8,029 nt of DNA from an uncultured Corynebacterium sp. (GCA_946220775.1 CAMIFC010000056.1:1-8029), one strand, 5' to 3'. Counted from the stretch's first letter, positions 1-5,823 are shown. Program-made: numbers and translations. The notes: generated from the letters alone by a model not told the origin.

Positions 1-32
1 CTCGAATAGGGGCTAAAAACGGCCTATTCGAG
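1..32. repeat. 10-bp perfect inverted repeat at window edge
   Basis: CTCGAATAGG (1-10) is the exact reverse complement of CCTATTCGAG (23-32), with a 12-nt A-rich loop between them. The left arm begins at base 1, so the repeat may extend outside the window. No T-run follows it, so it is not a textbook intrinsic terminator. It could be the terminator or a palindromic repeat after a gene to the left. Confidence 0.7.
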
Positions 33-59
33 GTTGGGACTTCGAGGTAGATGTTGTGA

Positions 60-180
60 AGCCTTGGACAGTAAGCTCAGCAGGCTCAGGCAAGCCCAAC
101 GAGGCTCAGGCAACCCCAACTCGCCCAACAGACCCAACAACCCCAGCTCAACCCCACCACGACTCCACACCCCATCACCT
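60..180. repeat. C-rich low-complexity tract with 20-bp tandem repeat
   Basis: The + strand is strongly C-rich and G-poor, with CCCAAC recurring four times. Positions 82-101 and 102-121 form a 20-bp tandem duplication with 18 of 20 bases identical. Read in the frame of the downstream permease it gives a Pro/Thr/His-rich segment with rare codons (ACA, TCA, GCA, GTA), which argues that it is not coding. A similar C-rich tract follows the permease gene at about 1150-1236. Confidence 0.6.
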
Positions 181-211
181 GCGGAGGACCCATCCACTAG
201 CCTTAATACTG

Positions 212-1114
212 ATGTTGACCACCGCCGTTTCCACCTCAATCCTCGCACTGACCTGCGGACTGTCTATCCTTGTCGGCCTGACGATCGGCCTATTCGGAGG
301 CGGTGGGGCCATTCTCATGGTGCCCATCTTCACCTACCTCACTGGCCTCCCGACCTCGCAAGCAGTTCCCAGCTCGCTGTTCATCGTGGGGTTGACGAGC
401 TTCTTTTCGGTCGCGCTCCATGCCCGCCGCGCGCCGGATCCCGCCACCCTCGGCAGTTCGGACGCCACCGCCGCTACTGGCACCAACTCTGACACCCCCG
501 ACACCACCAGCACCGAAAACCCCTCCTCCCAAACCCCCGACCCTCGCCGCTCCGGCACCGTCCGGTGGGATGTTGGCGGTGTATTCGGCATTCTCGCGAT
601 GATCGGGGCTTTCCTCGGTGGCCAGATTTCTCCACTATTGGGAGCCAAGACCGTGATGGTGGTGTTCGCGGTGGTGATGTTGTCGTCCGGAATTGGAATG
701 GTGAGAGGCAGGCGCGAAACGACGCCCACGACCGGGGACGGGCCGACGCCGTGGGGGAAGATTCTCGTGGTGGCGCTGGCTATTGGCGTGCTGTCGGGTG
801 TTGTCGGCGCGGGCGGTGGGTTCTTGGTGGTGCCGGCGTTGGCGCTGCTGCTGGGGTTGCCGATGCCGGTGGCGATCGGGACGTCACTGCTGGTCGTGGG
901 GATGCAGTCCGCGTCGGGTTTCGTGTCGCACCTGTTCACGACGTCGCTGGATTGGCCGCTGCTCGGGATCGTGGCGACGTTTGCGATGCTCGGCACCATC
1001 GTTGGGACGTCAATAGGTCGGCGCGTGAAGGCGTCCACGTTGCAGCGCGGCTTTGGCGTGTTCGTCCTCGTCATGGCCGTCGTGGTGATCCTGGAGGAAT
1101 TTGTGCTGGCCTAG
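212..1114 (+). CDS. TauE/SafE family sulfite/anion exporter (permease)
   Basis: This is a membrane permease of the TauE/SafE (DUF81) family, whose members move sulfite, sulfonates or other small organic anions across the cytoplasmic membrane. The 300-residue protein shows the family's internal duplication: GLFGGGGAILMVPIF (residues 26-40) and GVVGAGGGFLVVPAL (196-210), each followed by a GLP turn and a second helix. About eight hydrophobic segments are visible. A hydrophilic Ser/Thr/Pro/Asp-rich loop of about 48 residues (71-118), encoded by C-rich DNA, separates the first pair of helices from the rest and is longer than usual for the family. The start is ambiguous. GTG at 56 is in frame and has GAGGT 7 nt upstream, but codon use between 56 and 211 looks non-coding and becomes GC3-rich at ATG 212. 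ATG 212 has TAGCCT 8 nt before it and no Shine-Dalgarno. The substrate cannot be told from sequence. Confidence 0.88.
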   Translation: MLTTAVSTSILALTCGLSILVGLTIGLFGGGGAILMVPIFTYLTGLPTSQAVPSSLFIVGLTSFFSVALHARRAPDPATLGSSDATAATGTNSDTPDTTSTENPSSQTPDPRRSGTVRWDVGGVFGILAMIGAFLGGQISPLLGAKTVMVVFAVVMLSSGIGMVRGRRETTPTTGDGPTPWGKILVVALAIGVLSGVVGAGGGFLVVPALALLLGLPMPVAIGTSLLVVGMQSASGFVSHLFTTSLDWPLLGIVATFAMLGTIVGTSIGRRVKASTLQRGFGVFVLVMAVVVILEEFVLA

Positions 1115-1299
1115 CGTCGCCGTCGAACGGGGGCTTGGCTCGGAGACCCGGCCACCCCGCCAACACCCCAAACCCGGAAAACCCATCAGCTCACCCACCA
1201 CCCCACACCCGCCAACCCCACCCACCGAGCCACCTCCCTTGAGCATTAGACTTTGAGGCCGGCAATTTTTAGTTGGGCTATGGAGGCTAATGCATTAAG
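1115..1299. other. intergenic gap, C-rich, with 10-bp palindrome before next gene
   Basis: This 185-bp gap begins with a C-rich, G-poor tract (about 1150-1236) resembling the one upstream of the permease. It ends in an AT-richer stretch (about 1240-1299) that must hold the promoter of the MFS gene. TAATGCATTA (1288-1297) is a perfect 10-bp palindrome two bases before the start codon and could be an operator or chance. I saw no convincing -35/-10 pair and no strong terminator for the permease gene. Confidence 0.4.
1282..1286 (+). promoter_or_regulatory. Shine-Dalgarno site of the MFS gene
   Basis: GGAGG lies 13 nt before ATG 1300, a slightly long spacing. The only nearer in-frame candidates are blocked: the frame carries a TAA at 1294-1296, so ATG 1300 is the first possible start. 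Confidence 0.5.
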
Positions 1300-2535
1300 A
1301 TGATTAAAGACCACTCGCGACCATCCCTCATTATCGGCCTGCTGGGTGTCCTATTTTTCGGCCTGAATTTGCGACCGGCGATTATTTCGGTGGCGTTTGT
1401 TGTTCCCCAGATCCGTAGTGATTTCGCGTTGGGGGCGACCGCGGCAGGGCTATTGACCAGTATTCCGTTATTCGCGTTTGTTCTGTTGTCCGCGCAGGCC
1501 CCTGCGTGGGGACGCCGCTTCGGACTCGCCCGCACTCTCATGGCGGGTTTGTTGATTTTGGCGTTGGGTTTTGCGATCCGCCTTGTGCCCAATGCCGCGA
1601 TGCTGTTTATCGGCATGGCGATTGTCGGTGCGGCGATCACGATCGGCAATGTGCTGCTCCCGGCGTTCATTAAGCAGCGCTACCCGGATCATGGTGGGCT
1701 GCTCATGGGCGTGTACACGGTCAGTCTTTATGCTGGTCCGGCGCTGGCCAGTGCTCTGACGTTGCCGATTGCGCGGGCTACCGGTTCGTGGCGGATTGCG
1801 CTGCTCAGTTGGGGTGTTTTGGTGCTGTTCGCCGCGCCGTTGTGGTTGCCGCAGGTGATTAGCGCGCGGCGTCCTAAAAACAGGGTTTTTCAGGACGCCA
1901 CCCCGCATCTACCCATGAATCGCCTCGTCAGATCGCGGTTGGCATGGGCGGTGACTGCTTATTTTGCGGTGCTGTCGATGATTTTCTATACGGTGAATGC
2001 GTGGTTGCCCACGATGTTGATTGAGCAGGGTCGTGATGCTGATGCGGGTGGGCAGTTGCTCACGGTGGTGAATTTGGTGGCGATTCCGTTTGCGCTGGTG
2101 GTGAGTATTTTGGTTCACCGCGCTTGGAGTCAGGTGTGGGCCACGACGATTGGCTCGATCGGCTTGGGCCTGGGGATGGCGGGCTTATACTTTGGTCCGG
2201 CCGGTGTAGGCTTTGCGTTTGCTGCGTTGTTCGGGATTGGCCATGGCACGGCGACGGGGATCGCGTTTTCGTTGGCAATGTTGCGCACGAATTCGGTGGC
2301 GGGTACTGCGGCGCTTGGCGGGATGAGTCAGACGGCGGGGTATTTGTTGTCGTCGTTGGGGCCGGTGTCCGCGGGTGCGTTGCACGATGTGTTGGGGGAT
2401 TTAGTTTCGGACGCCTGGGCTGTGGTGATGGTGGTGCTGGTGGCGATTGTGTTGGTGCAGCTGCTGGCTGGCTTCGTCGCGGGGCGCGATCGGACGTTGG
2501 AAGACGAGTTGAATGGCAACTCGTCTTCCAAGTGA
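1300..2535 (+). CDS. MFS transporter, CynX/NimT (cyanate/nitroimidazole) family
   Basis: This is a 12-helix major facilitator superfamily transporter in the cytoplasmic membrane. The 411-residue length is typical. Residues 23-27 (NLRPA) at the end of helix 1, AAGLLTSIPLFAFVLLS (48-64), RRFGLARTL (72-80), and the helix 4-5 block IGNVLLPAFIKQRYPD (115-130) followed by GLLMGVYT (133-140) are the signature of the CynX/NimT branch. That branch includes E. coli cyanate permease CynX and the 2-nitroimidazole transporter NimT. A charged central loop (about 187-212) separates the two six-helix halves. No cyanase or carbonic anhydrase gene is nearby, so cyanate as a substrate is not supported by context and the cargo is unknown. 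The last codons encode a hydrophilic tail within a 15-bp hairpin. The gene is convergent with hemQ. Confidence 0.9.
   Translation: MIKDHSRPSLIIGLLGVLFFGLNLRPAIISVAFVVPQIRSDFALGATAAGLLTSIPLFAFVLLSAQAPAWGRRFGLARTLMAGLLILALGFAIRLVPNAAMLFIGMAIVGAAITIGNVLLPAFIKQRYPDHGGLLMGVYTVSLYAGPALASALTLPIARATGSWRIALLSWGVLVLFAAPLWLPQVISARRPKNRVFQDATPHLPMNRLVRSRLAWAVTAYFAVLSMIFYTVNAWLPTMLIEQGRDADAGGQLLTVVNLVAIPFALVVSILVHRAWSQVWATTIGSIGLGLGMAGLYFGPAGVGFAFAALFGIGHGTATGIAFSLAMLRTNSVAGTAALGGMSQTAGYLLSSLGPVSAGALHDVLGDLVSDAWAVVMVVLVAIVLVQLLAGFVAGRDRTLEDELNGNSSSK
2497..2531 (+). terminator. 15-bp perfect hairpin inside the 3' end of the MFS gene
   Basis: TTGGAAGACGAGTTG (2497-2511) pairs perfectly with 2517-2531 across a 5-nt loop (AATGG). 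The right arm ends one base before the TGA stop (2533-2535). There is no U-tract after it (GTGACGGGG follows), so it does not fit a classical intrinsic terminator. It may protect the mRNA 3' end, assist termination, or stall ribosomes near the stop. Confidence 0.5.
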
Positions 2536-2545
2536 CGGGGTGTCG

Positions 2546-2590
2546 CGGGCCTCTGATGCACCGGCTTGTGAAGCCTAGTATTCAGGCCCG
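2546..2590. terminator. nested inverted repeats between convergent genes, possible bidirectional terminator
   Basis: An outer 7-bp repeat, CGGGCCT (2546-2552) and AGGCCCG (2584-2590), encloses an inner hairpin GGCTT-GTG-AAGCC (2563-2575). It fills most of the 64-bp gap between the tail-to-tail MFS and hemQ genes, where a shared terminator is expected. Only TTT follows on the + strand and no T-run follows on the - strand, so the assignment rests mainly on position. Confidence 0.35.
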
Positions 2591-2599
2591 TTTAGCTGG

Positions 2600-3301
2600 T
2601 TAAGGCAGCGACTCGATGTACTCCGGCAGTTCGTCGAGGATCCACCGGCCGGAGAGGAATGGGGTTTCCTCGGAGACGTACTTGCGGGCCTCGGTGTAGC
2701 GCATCTTCCACATCAGGTCCACGACGTTTTCCATGTCGGGGGACTCAAATGCGAGCATCCACTCGTAGTCGCCCAGGCCGAAGGCTGGGATGGTGTTGGC
2801 GCGCACCATGTTGAACTGGCGGGCTTCCATACCGTGGTCGACCAGCATCTTGCGGCGTGGGGCGTCGTCCATCAGGTACCAGTCTGGGGTGCGTACGAAT
2901 GGGTAGAGGCAGATCCAGCGTTTCGGGTTCGGGTCGATCATGAAGTCTGGGACGTGGGACTTGTTGAACTCTGCCGGGCGGTGCAGCGCTGCATTCGAGC
3001 GGTACGGGACAGCGGCGCGGCCCAGCTGCGTCTTACGACGGAAGGCGCGGTAGAAGGCCTGCAGATCTTCGAGCTTTTCGCCGTGGATCCAGAACATGAC
3101 GTCTGCTTCCGGACGCATCCCGGAGATGTCGTACACGCCACGGACCGTCACGCCGGAATCCTTGTAGGAATCCAGGAACTCCTGGAATTCTGCGGCGATG
3201 GCTGCGCGGTCATCGCCCAGCTCACCGGCCTTGATTTCAAATGCGGACCAGAGTGCGTACTGAATCGTGTTGTTCAGTTTTTCATAATCGATCTTTGCCA
3301 T
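2600..3301 (-). CDS. hemQ: coproheme decarboxylase ChdC/HemQ (chlorite dismutase-like fold)
   Basis: This cytoplasmic enzyme performs the last step of the coproporphyrin-dependent heme pathway: oxidative decarboxylation of two propionates of iron-coproporphyrin III to vinyls, using hydrogen peroxide, to give heme b. The 233-residue protein matches actinobacterial HemQ throughout. With Met at 3301 as residue 1, His116 (KSHVPDF), Tyr133 (CLYPFVRTPDWY) and His156 (LVDHGMEAR) sit exactly two residues below the distal His118, catalytic Tyr135 and proximal heme-ligand His158 that I recall for the C. diphtheriae enzyme. Other family blocks are GMRPEADVMFWIHG (61-74) and FGLGDYEWMLAFESPDM (174-190). 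The start is ATG 3301 because AAAGGTGG (3313-3320) lies 11 nt upstream; the in-frame GTG at 3316 would overlap that site. A DUF2871 gene precedes it on the same strand. No other heme gene is in the window. Confidence 0.93.
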   Translation of the reverse strand: MAKIDYEKLNNTIQYALWSAFEIKAGELGDDRAAIAAEFQEFLDSYKDSGVTVRGVYDISGMRPEADVMFWIHGEKLEDLQAFYRAFRRKTQLGRAAVPYRSNAALHRPAEFNKSHVPDFMIDPNPKRWICLYPFVRTPDWYLMDDAPRRKMLVDHGMEARQFNMVRANTIPAFGLGDYEWMLAFESPDMENVVDLMWKMRYTEARKYVSEETPFLSGRWILDELPEYIESLP

Positions 3302-3312
3302 ATTGGCGCAGG

Positions 3313-3320
3313 CCACCTTT
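3313..3320 (-). promoter_or_regulatory. Shine-Dalgarno site of hemQ
   Basis: On the - strand AAAGGTGG precedes ATG 3301 by 11 nt. It decides the start against the in-frame GTG at 3316, which lies within this site. Confidence 0.55.
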
Positions 3321-3343
3321 CGTATCGTGACTAGTCGGCAACC

Positions 3344-3349
3344 ATTCTA
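3344..3349 (-). promoter_or_regulatory. candidate -10 box of hemQ
   Basis: TAGAAT on the - strand fits the corynebacterial TANAAT -10 consensus and would start transcription near 3337, giving a leader of about 36 nt. No good -35 is seen at 16-18 nt. It suggests that hemQ can be transcribed separately from the upstream DUF2871 gene. Confidence 0.4.
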
Positions 3350-3389
3350 CCTGGTGAAAATGGCAGTTACCAGCGCCTTTAGGTGAGTT

Positions 3390-3431
3390 TAGGCACGTTT
3401 TCCAGAGTGCCTAGGCAAAGCGACTAGGCAC
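3390..3431 (-). promoter_or_regulatory. alternating inverted repeats between DUF2871 and hemQ
   Basis: On the - strand there are three copies of one motif: GTGCCTAG (3424-3431, containing the DUF2871 stop codon), its complement CTAGGCAC (3407-3414), then GTGCCTA (3390-3396). The middle copy can pair with the first (8 bp, 9-nt loop) or with the last (7 bp, 10-nt loop), but not both. The first and last copies share an 11-bp direct repeat (AAACGTGCCTA). The layout resembles an attenuator or anti-terminator, but no U-tract follows, so a simple mRNA-end hairpin or a protein-binding repeat is also possible. Confidence 0.4.
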
Positions 3432-3909
3432 GTTTCGCAGCCAGCTCGGTCTTGGTTTGTGTGTAGTTGATCGCCGAGCCCAGCGCGATCATCAACAGCA
3501 CCAGGGAGACCGTTAGAAGAATGTGCCCGATCCCGGCCATGCCGCTGATTGCTGCGTCCATGCCCTTGGCCAGTGGCTCCGCGCCATTGACTTCATTGAC
3601 CTGAACGATTCCGCGCCACACCATCATGCTGATCGTCACCAGGAGTCCGCCGTTGTACAGCCAGAACGCCCAGCCGAAGAGCTTGGAGTTGGACAGTTCA
3701 AAGAGCTTTTCCAGCACCAAGATGATCAGCGGCACCATGAAACCCAGCACTAGCAGGTGGGTGTGCAGCACGCTGAGCTGTGTGAACCCGTCGGAAGGGA
3801 AGTCGTTGGCCTTGGTGAATTCTCGGTAGAACAGTCCGCTGAGCAGCCCCAGCGCCAGGTAGATAAATGCGTTGTAGTAGAGCTGCTTTTGTGCCTTGTA
3901 TGTCGTCAT
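3424..3909 (-). CDS. DUF2871 family four-helix membrane protein
   Basis: This is an integral membrane protein of unknown function that I recognise as DUF2871. With ATG 3909 as start it has 161 residues and four hydrophobic helices at about 13-31, 48-70, 78-98 and 124-148. Helix 2 begins with LHTHLLVLGFMVPL, placing His49 and His51 in the membrane; His129 (GIGHILL) lies in helix 4. Paired intramembrane histidines are typical of heme or metal ligands, and the neighbouring gene makes heme, so a heme-linked role is a reasonable but unproven inference. ATG 3909 is preferred to the in-frame ATG 3921 because a TATGCT -10 hexamer ends 7 nt before it, indicating a leaderless transcript, and neither start has a Shine-Dalgarno. 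It is followed by hemQ on the same strand after about 120 bp, possibly as an operon. Confidence 0.85.
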   Translation of the reverse strand: MTTYKAQKQLYYNAFIYLALGLLSGLFYREFTKANDFPSDGFTQLSVLHTHLLVLGFMVPLIILVLEKLFELSNSKLFGWAFWLYNGGLLVTISMMVWRGIVQVNEVNGAEPLAKGMDAAISGMAGIGHILLTVSLVLLMIALGSAINYTQTKTELAAKRA

Positions 3910-3916
3910 AGCTTTC

Positions 3917-3922
3917 AGCATA
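3917..3922 (-). promoter_or_regulatory. -10 box for leaderless DUF2871 transcript
   Basis: TATGCT on the - strand is followed by exactly 7 nt (GAAAGCT) and then ATG 3909. This spacing puts the transcription start on the A of the start codon. It overlaps the alternative upstream ATG, which would then be untranscribed. Confidence 0.45.
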
Positions 3923-4086
3923 TGAGTGCATCACGCTCGATACATCCGCCGAAAGGTTGATCTTTTCCTCGACCACCGTCGGAGCCCGCACACGCCCGCA
4001 CGCGCCGCGCCGAGACACCGCCTGCGCCGCGCAACCTTGGAGCCCGCACGCTGCCCCAACCCTCAGCAGGTTTTCAGCCCGAGCGC
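3923..4086. other. divergent intergenic region with 11-bp direct repeat
   Basis: This GC-rich gap separates the divergent DUF2871 and aminotransferase genes and must carry both promoters upstream of their -10 boxes. GGAGCCCGCAC occurs twice, at 3981-3991 and 4039-4049, 58 bp apart. The stretch around 3990-4035 is dense in CGC/GCG. The + strand is open in the aminotransferase frame from about 3926, but the encoded segment is Arg/Pro/His-rich with no family similarity that I recognise, so I treat it as non-coding. Confidence 0.45.
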
Positions 4087-4092
4087 TATTCT
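4087..4092 (+). promoter_or_regulatory. -10 box for leaderless aminotransferase transcript
   Basis: TATTCT is followed by 7 nt (GGGTATT) and then ATG 4100, so transcription would start at the start codon. No purine-rich Shine-Dalgarno lies at a usable distance. The -35 region (about 4063-4069) is not consensus. Confidence 0.5.
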
Positions 4093-4099
4093 GGGTATT

Positions 4100-5233
4100 A
4101 TGACTCTTCCACGTAAAGATATTGACCCAAACGGCCTTGTTGAGTACTCGGTCGTTTTCTCTGATCGTTCTTTGAACCACATGTCCGCGAAATTCATCTC
4201 GGCGATGCAGGAATTCCTGGAGATCCTGCGTTCCACTTATAACGCTGATTCCGCGGCGATTGTCCCTGGCGGCGGTTCCTACGGCATGGAGTCCGTGGCT
4301 CGTCAGTTCGCTAACAATAAGAAGACGCTGGTTATCCGCAACGGTTTCTTCAGCTACCGCTGGACTCAGATTATTGAGACCGGCAAGATCACCGATCAGC
4401 ACAAGGTCCTCAAGGCTCAGCAGGTCGGCACGGAACCAGGCGCGCCGTCCTTCGCACCGATCGATATTCAGGACGCCACCGCCGCAATCTCTGAATACAA
4501 ACCAGATGTTGTCTTCACCCCACATGTGGAGACCGCGTCCGGAATCCTGATCAGTGATGATTACATCAAGGCCCTGGCCACCGCGACGCACGAGGCGGGC
4601 GGTATTTTCGTCCTCGACTGCGTGGCGTCCGGAACGTTGTGGGTGGACATGAAGGACCTGGGCGTTGACGTCCTCATTTCTGCGCCGCAGAAGGGCTGGA
4701 GTGGCTCCCCGGCGGCGGGTTACGTGATGTTCAGTGAGCGCGCCCGCGAGGTCATGGCGGATACCGAAACGTCCAGCTTCTCCCTGGACCTGAAGAAGTG
4801 GGCAACCATTGCTGATGGCTACGCGGACGGTTCCGCTGGCTACCACGCGACGATGCCGACGGACACGCTGCTGCACAACCTGGAGGTCATGAAGGAGGCC
4901 CAAGAGGTCGGCCTCGAGACCCTGCGTGATAAGCAGTGGGAGCTGGGCAAAAAGGTCCGCGAGCTCTTCGCTTCCCGCGGTTTCACGTCGGTTGCGGCGG
5001 AGGGCGTTGAGGCGCCGTCCGTGGTCGTCGTCAATTCGAAGGACGCCAACACTAACTACGTTGCACAATTCAAGGAAGCTGGCCTGCAGATTGCTGGTGG
5101 TGTCCCGCTGCAGGTGGATGAGCCGGAAGGCTTCGCAAGTTTCCGTATCGGACTGTTCGGCTTGGACAAGTGGGCTGATGTTGATGCATCGGTGCAGCGC
5201 CTGGCGGATGCCCTCGACAAGATCGAGGGCTAA
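4100..5233 (+). CDS. class V PLP-dependent aminotransferase, alanine-glyoxylate aminotransferase-like
   Basis: This is a cytoplasmic fold-type I PLP enzyme of 377 residues, the usual size for the class V aminotransferases (alanine-glyoxylate, serine-pyruvate, ureidoglycine-glyoxylate types). Visible features in order are the phosphate-binding PGGGSYGMES (56-65), HVETASG (142-148), Asp173 in VLDCVASG, which contacts the pyridine nitrogen, the Schiff-base Lys198 in SAPQKGWSGSPAAG, and Arg349 in FRIGLFG, which binds the substrate carboxylate. The QKGW context matches AGXT-like enzymes; I see nothing that marks it as SerC. The amino donor and acceptor cannot be deduced. Start ATG 4100 follows a TATTCT -10 box by 7 nt, so the transcript is probably leaderless; an open frame extends upstream to 3926, but its Arg/Pro-rich translation is unlike the family. 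An ArsR regulator gene follows after 126 bp on the same strand. Confidence 0.9.
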   Translation: MTLPRKDIDPNGLVEYSVVFSDRSLNHMSAKFISAMQEFLEILRSTYNADSAAIVPGGGSYGMESVARQFANNKKTLVIRNGFFSYRWTQIIETGKITDQHKVLKAQQVGTEPGAPSFAPIDIQDATAAISEYKPDVVFTPHVETASGILISDDYIKALATATHEAGGIFVLDCVASGTLWVDMKDLGVDVLISAPQKGWSGSPAAGYVMFSERAREVMADTETSSFSLDLKKWATIADGYADGSAGYHATMPTDTLLHNLEVMKEAQEVGLETLRDKQWELGKKVRELFASRGFTSVAAEGVEAPSVVVVNSKDANTNYVAQFKEAGLQIAGGVPLQVDEPEGFASFRIGLFGLDKWADVDASVQRLADALDKIEG

Positions 5234-5359
5234 TGCGCTAGCGCCCGTCAGCGCTCGGTGCAGGGGGCTCGGCGCCTGTGACCCGCCTGGTATTGGGCTG
5301 GCGACCCGTGCTTGGTGCAGGGTGCCCGCCACGTGCAGACTTTGACTAACGTAGATTGC
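5234..5359. other. intergenic gap between aminotransferase and arsR genes
   Basis: This GC-rich 126-bp gap contains the perfect 10-bp palindrome GCGCTAGCGC just after the aminotransferase stop and two copies of GGTGCAGGG (5257-5265 and 5314-5322). No terminator with a T-run is visible. The right end carries the arsR -10 element. Confidence 0.4.
5347..5352 (+). promoter_or_regulatory. -10 box for leaderless arsR-family transcript
   Basis: TAACGT is followed by 7 nt (AGATTGC) and ATG 5360, and no Shine-Dalgarno precedes the ATG. The hexamer is a weaker match than those of the other leaderless genes here, and the overlapping TAGATT is too close to the ATG. No clear SmtB-type inverted-repeat operator was found around it. 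Confidence 0.35.
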
Positions 5360-5704
5360 ATGAACAGTAGCGAGTACCCGAGCACCCCGACACAACTGCT
5401 CGACCTCGTGGATGAATGGTCCGAGGTTTTTAAGGTCATGTCGGATCCGACCCGGTTCCGACTCCTTTTGGTTTTGCATTACCAGGGGCCCGGACAGATG
5501 ACGATGACTCAACTGGCTCAGGAGTGCGATCTCCGACCAGCAACGGCCTCGGCAGCATTGCGTTACATGTCTAATCTTGGGGTGGTTAGCGTGAAACGCG
5601 ATGGGCGCCGCATGATGTATTCCATCGCTGACCAGCAGGTTCACGAGTTGCTGCATTATATTGGCGACGGTGCCGTGATGCACCGCGCCAGCACTAAGGA
5701 CTAG
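5360..5704 (+). CDS. ArsR/SmtB-family winged-helix transcriptional regulator
   Basis: This is a 114-residue DNA-binding protein of the ArsR family, which act as dimers that usually repress transcription until a ligand binds. The core reads VFKVMSDPTRFRLLLVLHY (23-41), then a helix-turn-helix with recognition helix about 56-72 (CDLRPATASAALRYMSNLG), then the beta-wing VKRDGRRMMYSI (78-89). The metal motif ELCVCDL of ArsR/CadC is reduced to a single cysteine (QECDL), and the C-terminal histidines (DQQVHELLHYIGDGAVMH) do not match the SmtB DxHx10HxxE spacing, so it may sense something other than the classical metals. ATG 5360 is chosen over an in-frame GTG at 5312 because the ArsR homology starts just after it and a -10 box lies 7 nt upstream. 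Position after the aminotransferase gene suggests, but does not prove, that it controls that gene or itself. Confidence 0.87.
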   Translation: MNSSEYPSTPTQLLDLVDEWSEVFKVMSDPTRFRLLLVLHYQGPGQMTMTQLAQECDLRPATASAALRYMSNLGVVSVKRDGRRMMYSIADQQVHELLHYIGDGAVMHRASTKD

Positions 5705-5748
5705 CCGCGCCAGTACCGCCCCCCAGCGCGTCGCCCCGCACACCCTTG

Positions 5749-5819
5749 ATGTTAAATTCCCTCGCTGAAAACCTAATCTGATCCGTGCGGACTAGGTTTT
5801 CAGCGAGGGAATTTAACAT
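5749..5819. repeat. 71-bp palindromic element with 27-bp perfect arms
   Basis: Positions 5749-5775 are the exact reverse complement of 5793-5819, with a 17-nt spacer (5776-5792) that can itself form a few pairs. The arms have AT-rich ends (ATGTTAAATT...AATTTAACAT), a GC-rich block (CCCTCGC/GCGAGGG) and an A4/T4 run. It lies between the convergent arsR and yccF genes. It could act as a bidirectional terminator, but the length, perfection and symmetry suggest a dispersed palindromic repeat. Both strands read a similar peptide through it (SLAEN / FSAREFN). No flanking target-site duplication is visible. Confidence 0.75.
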
Positions 5820-5823
5820 GCGC

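Noticed and set aside
286..296. CGGCCTATTCG also occurs in the edge palindrome (20-30)
   Set aside because: An 11-bp match within the permease coding sequence, without the inverted arm, is expected by chance in 8 kb.
1300..2535. A cyanate-use locus (cynX with cyanase)
   Set aside because: Only the transporter is present. Neither cyanase nor carbonic anhydrase is encoded nearby, so the substrate cannot be inferred.
3379..3397. Possible DtxR iron box upstream of hemQ (TTAGGTGAG followed by TTTAGGCACG)
   Set aside because: The left half matches the consensus TWAGGTTAGSCTAACCTWA well, but the right half does not (about 11 of 19 bases in total), so it is too weak to call.
4100..5233. Identification as phosphoserine aminotransferase SerC
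   Set aside because: The QKGW lysine context and the FRIGLFG motif fit the alanine-glyoxylate/serine-pyruvate branch, and SerC hallmarks were not seen.
3698..5743. A 681-codon open frame on the - strand covering the aminotransferase and arsR genes
   Set aside because: It is antisense to two genes with clear family motifs. Its translation shows no recognisable domain, and it arises from GC-rich third positions on the other strand.
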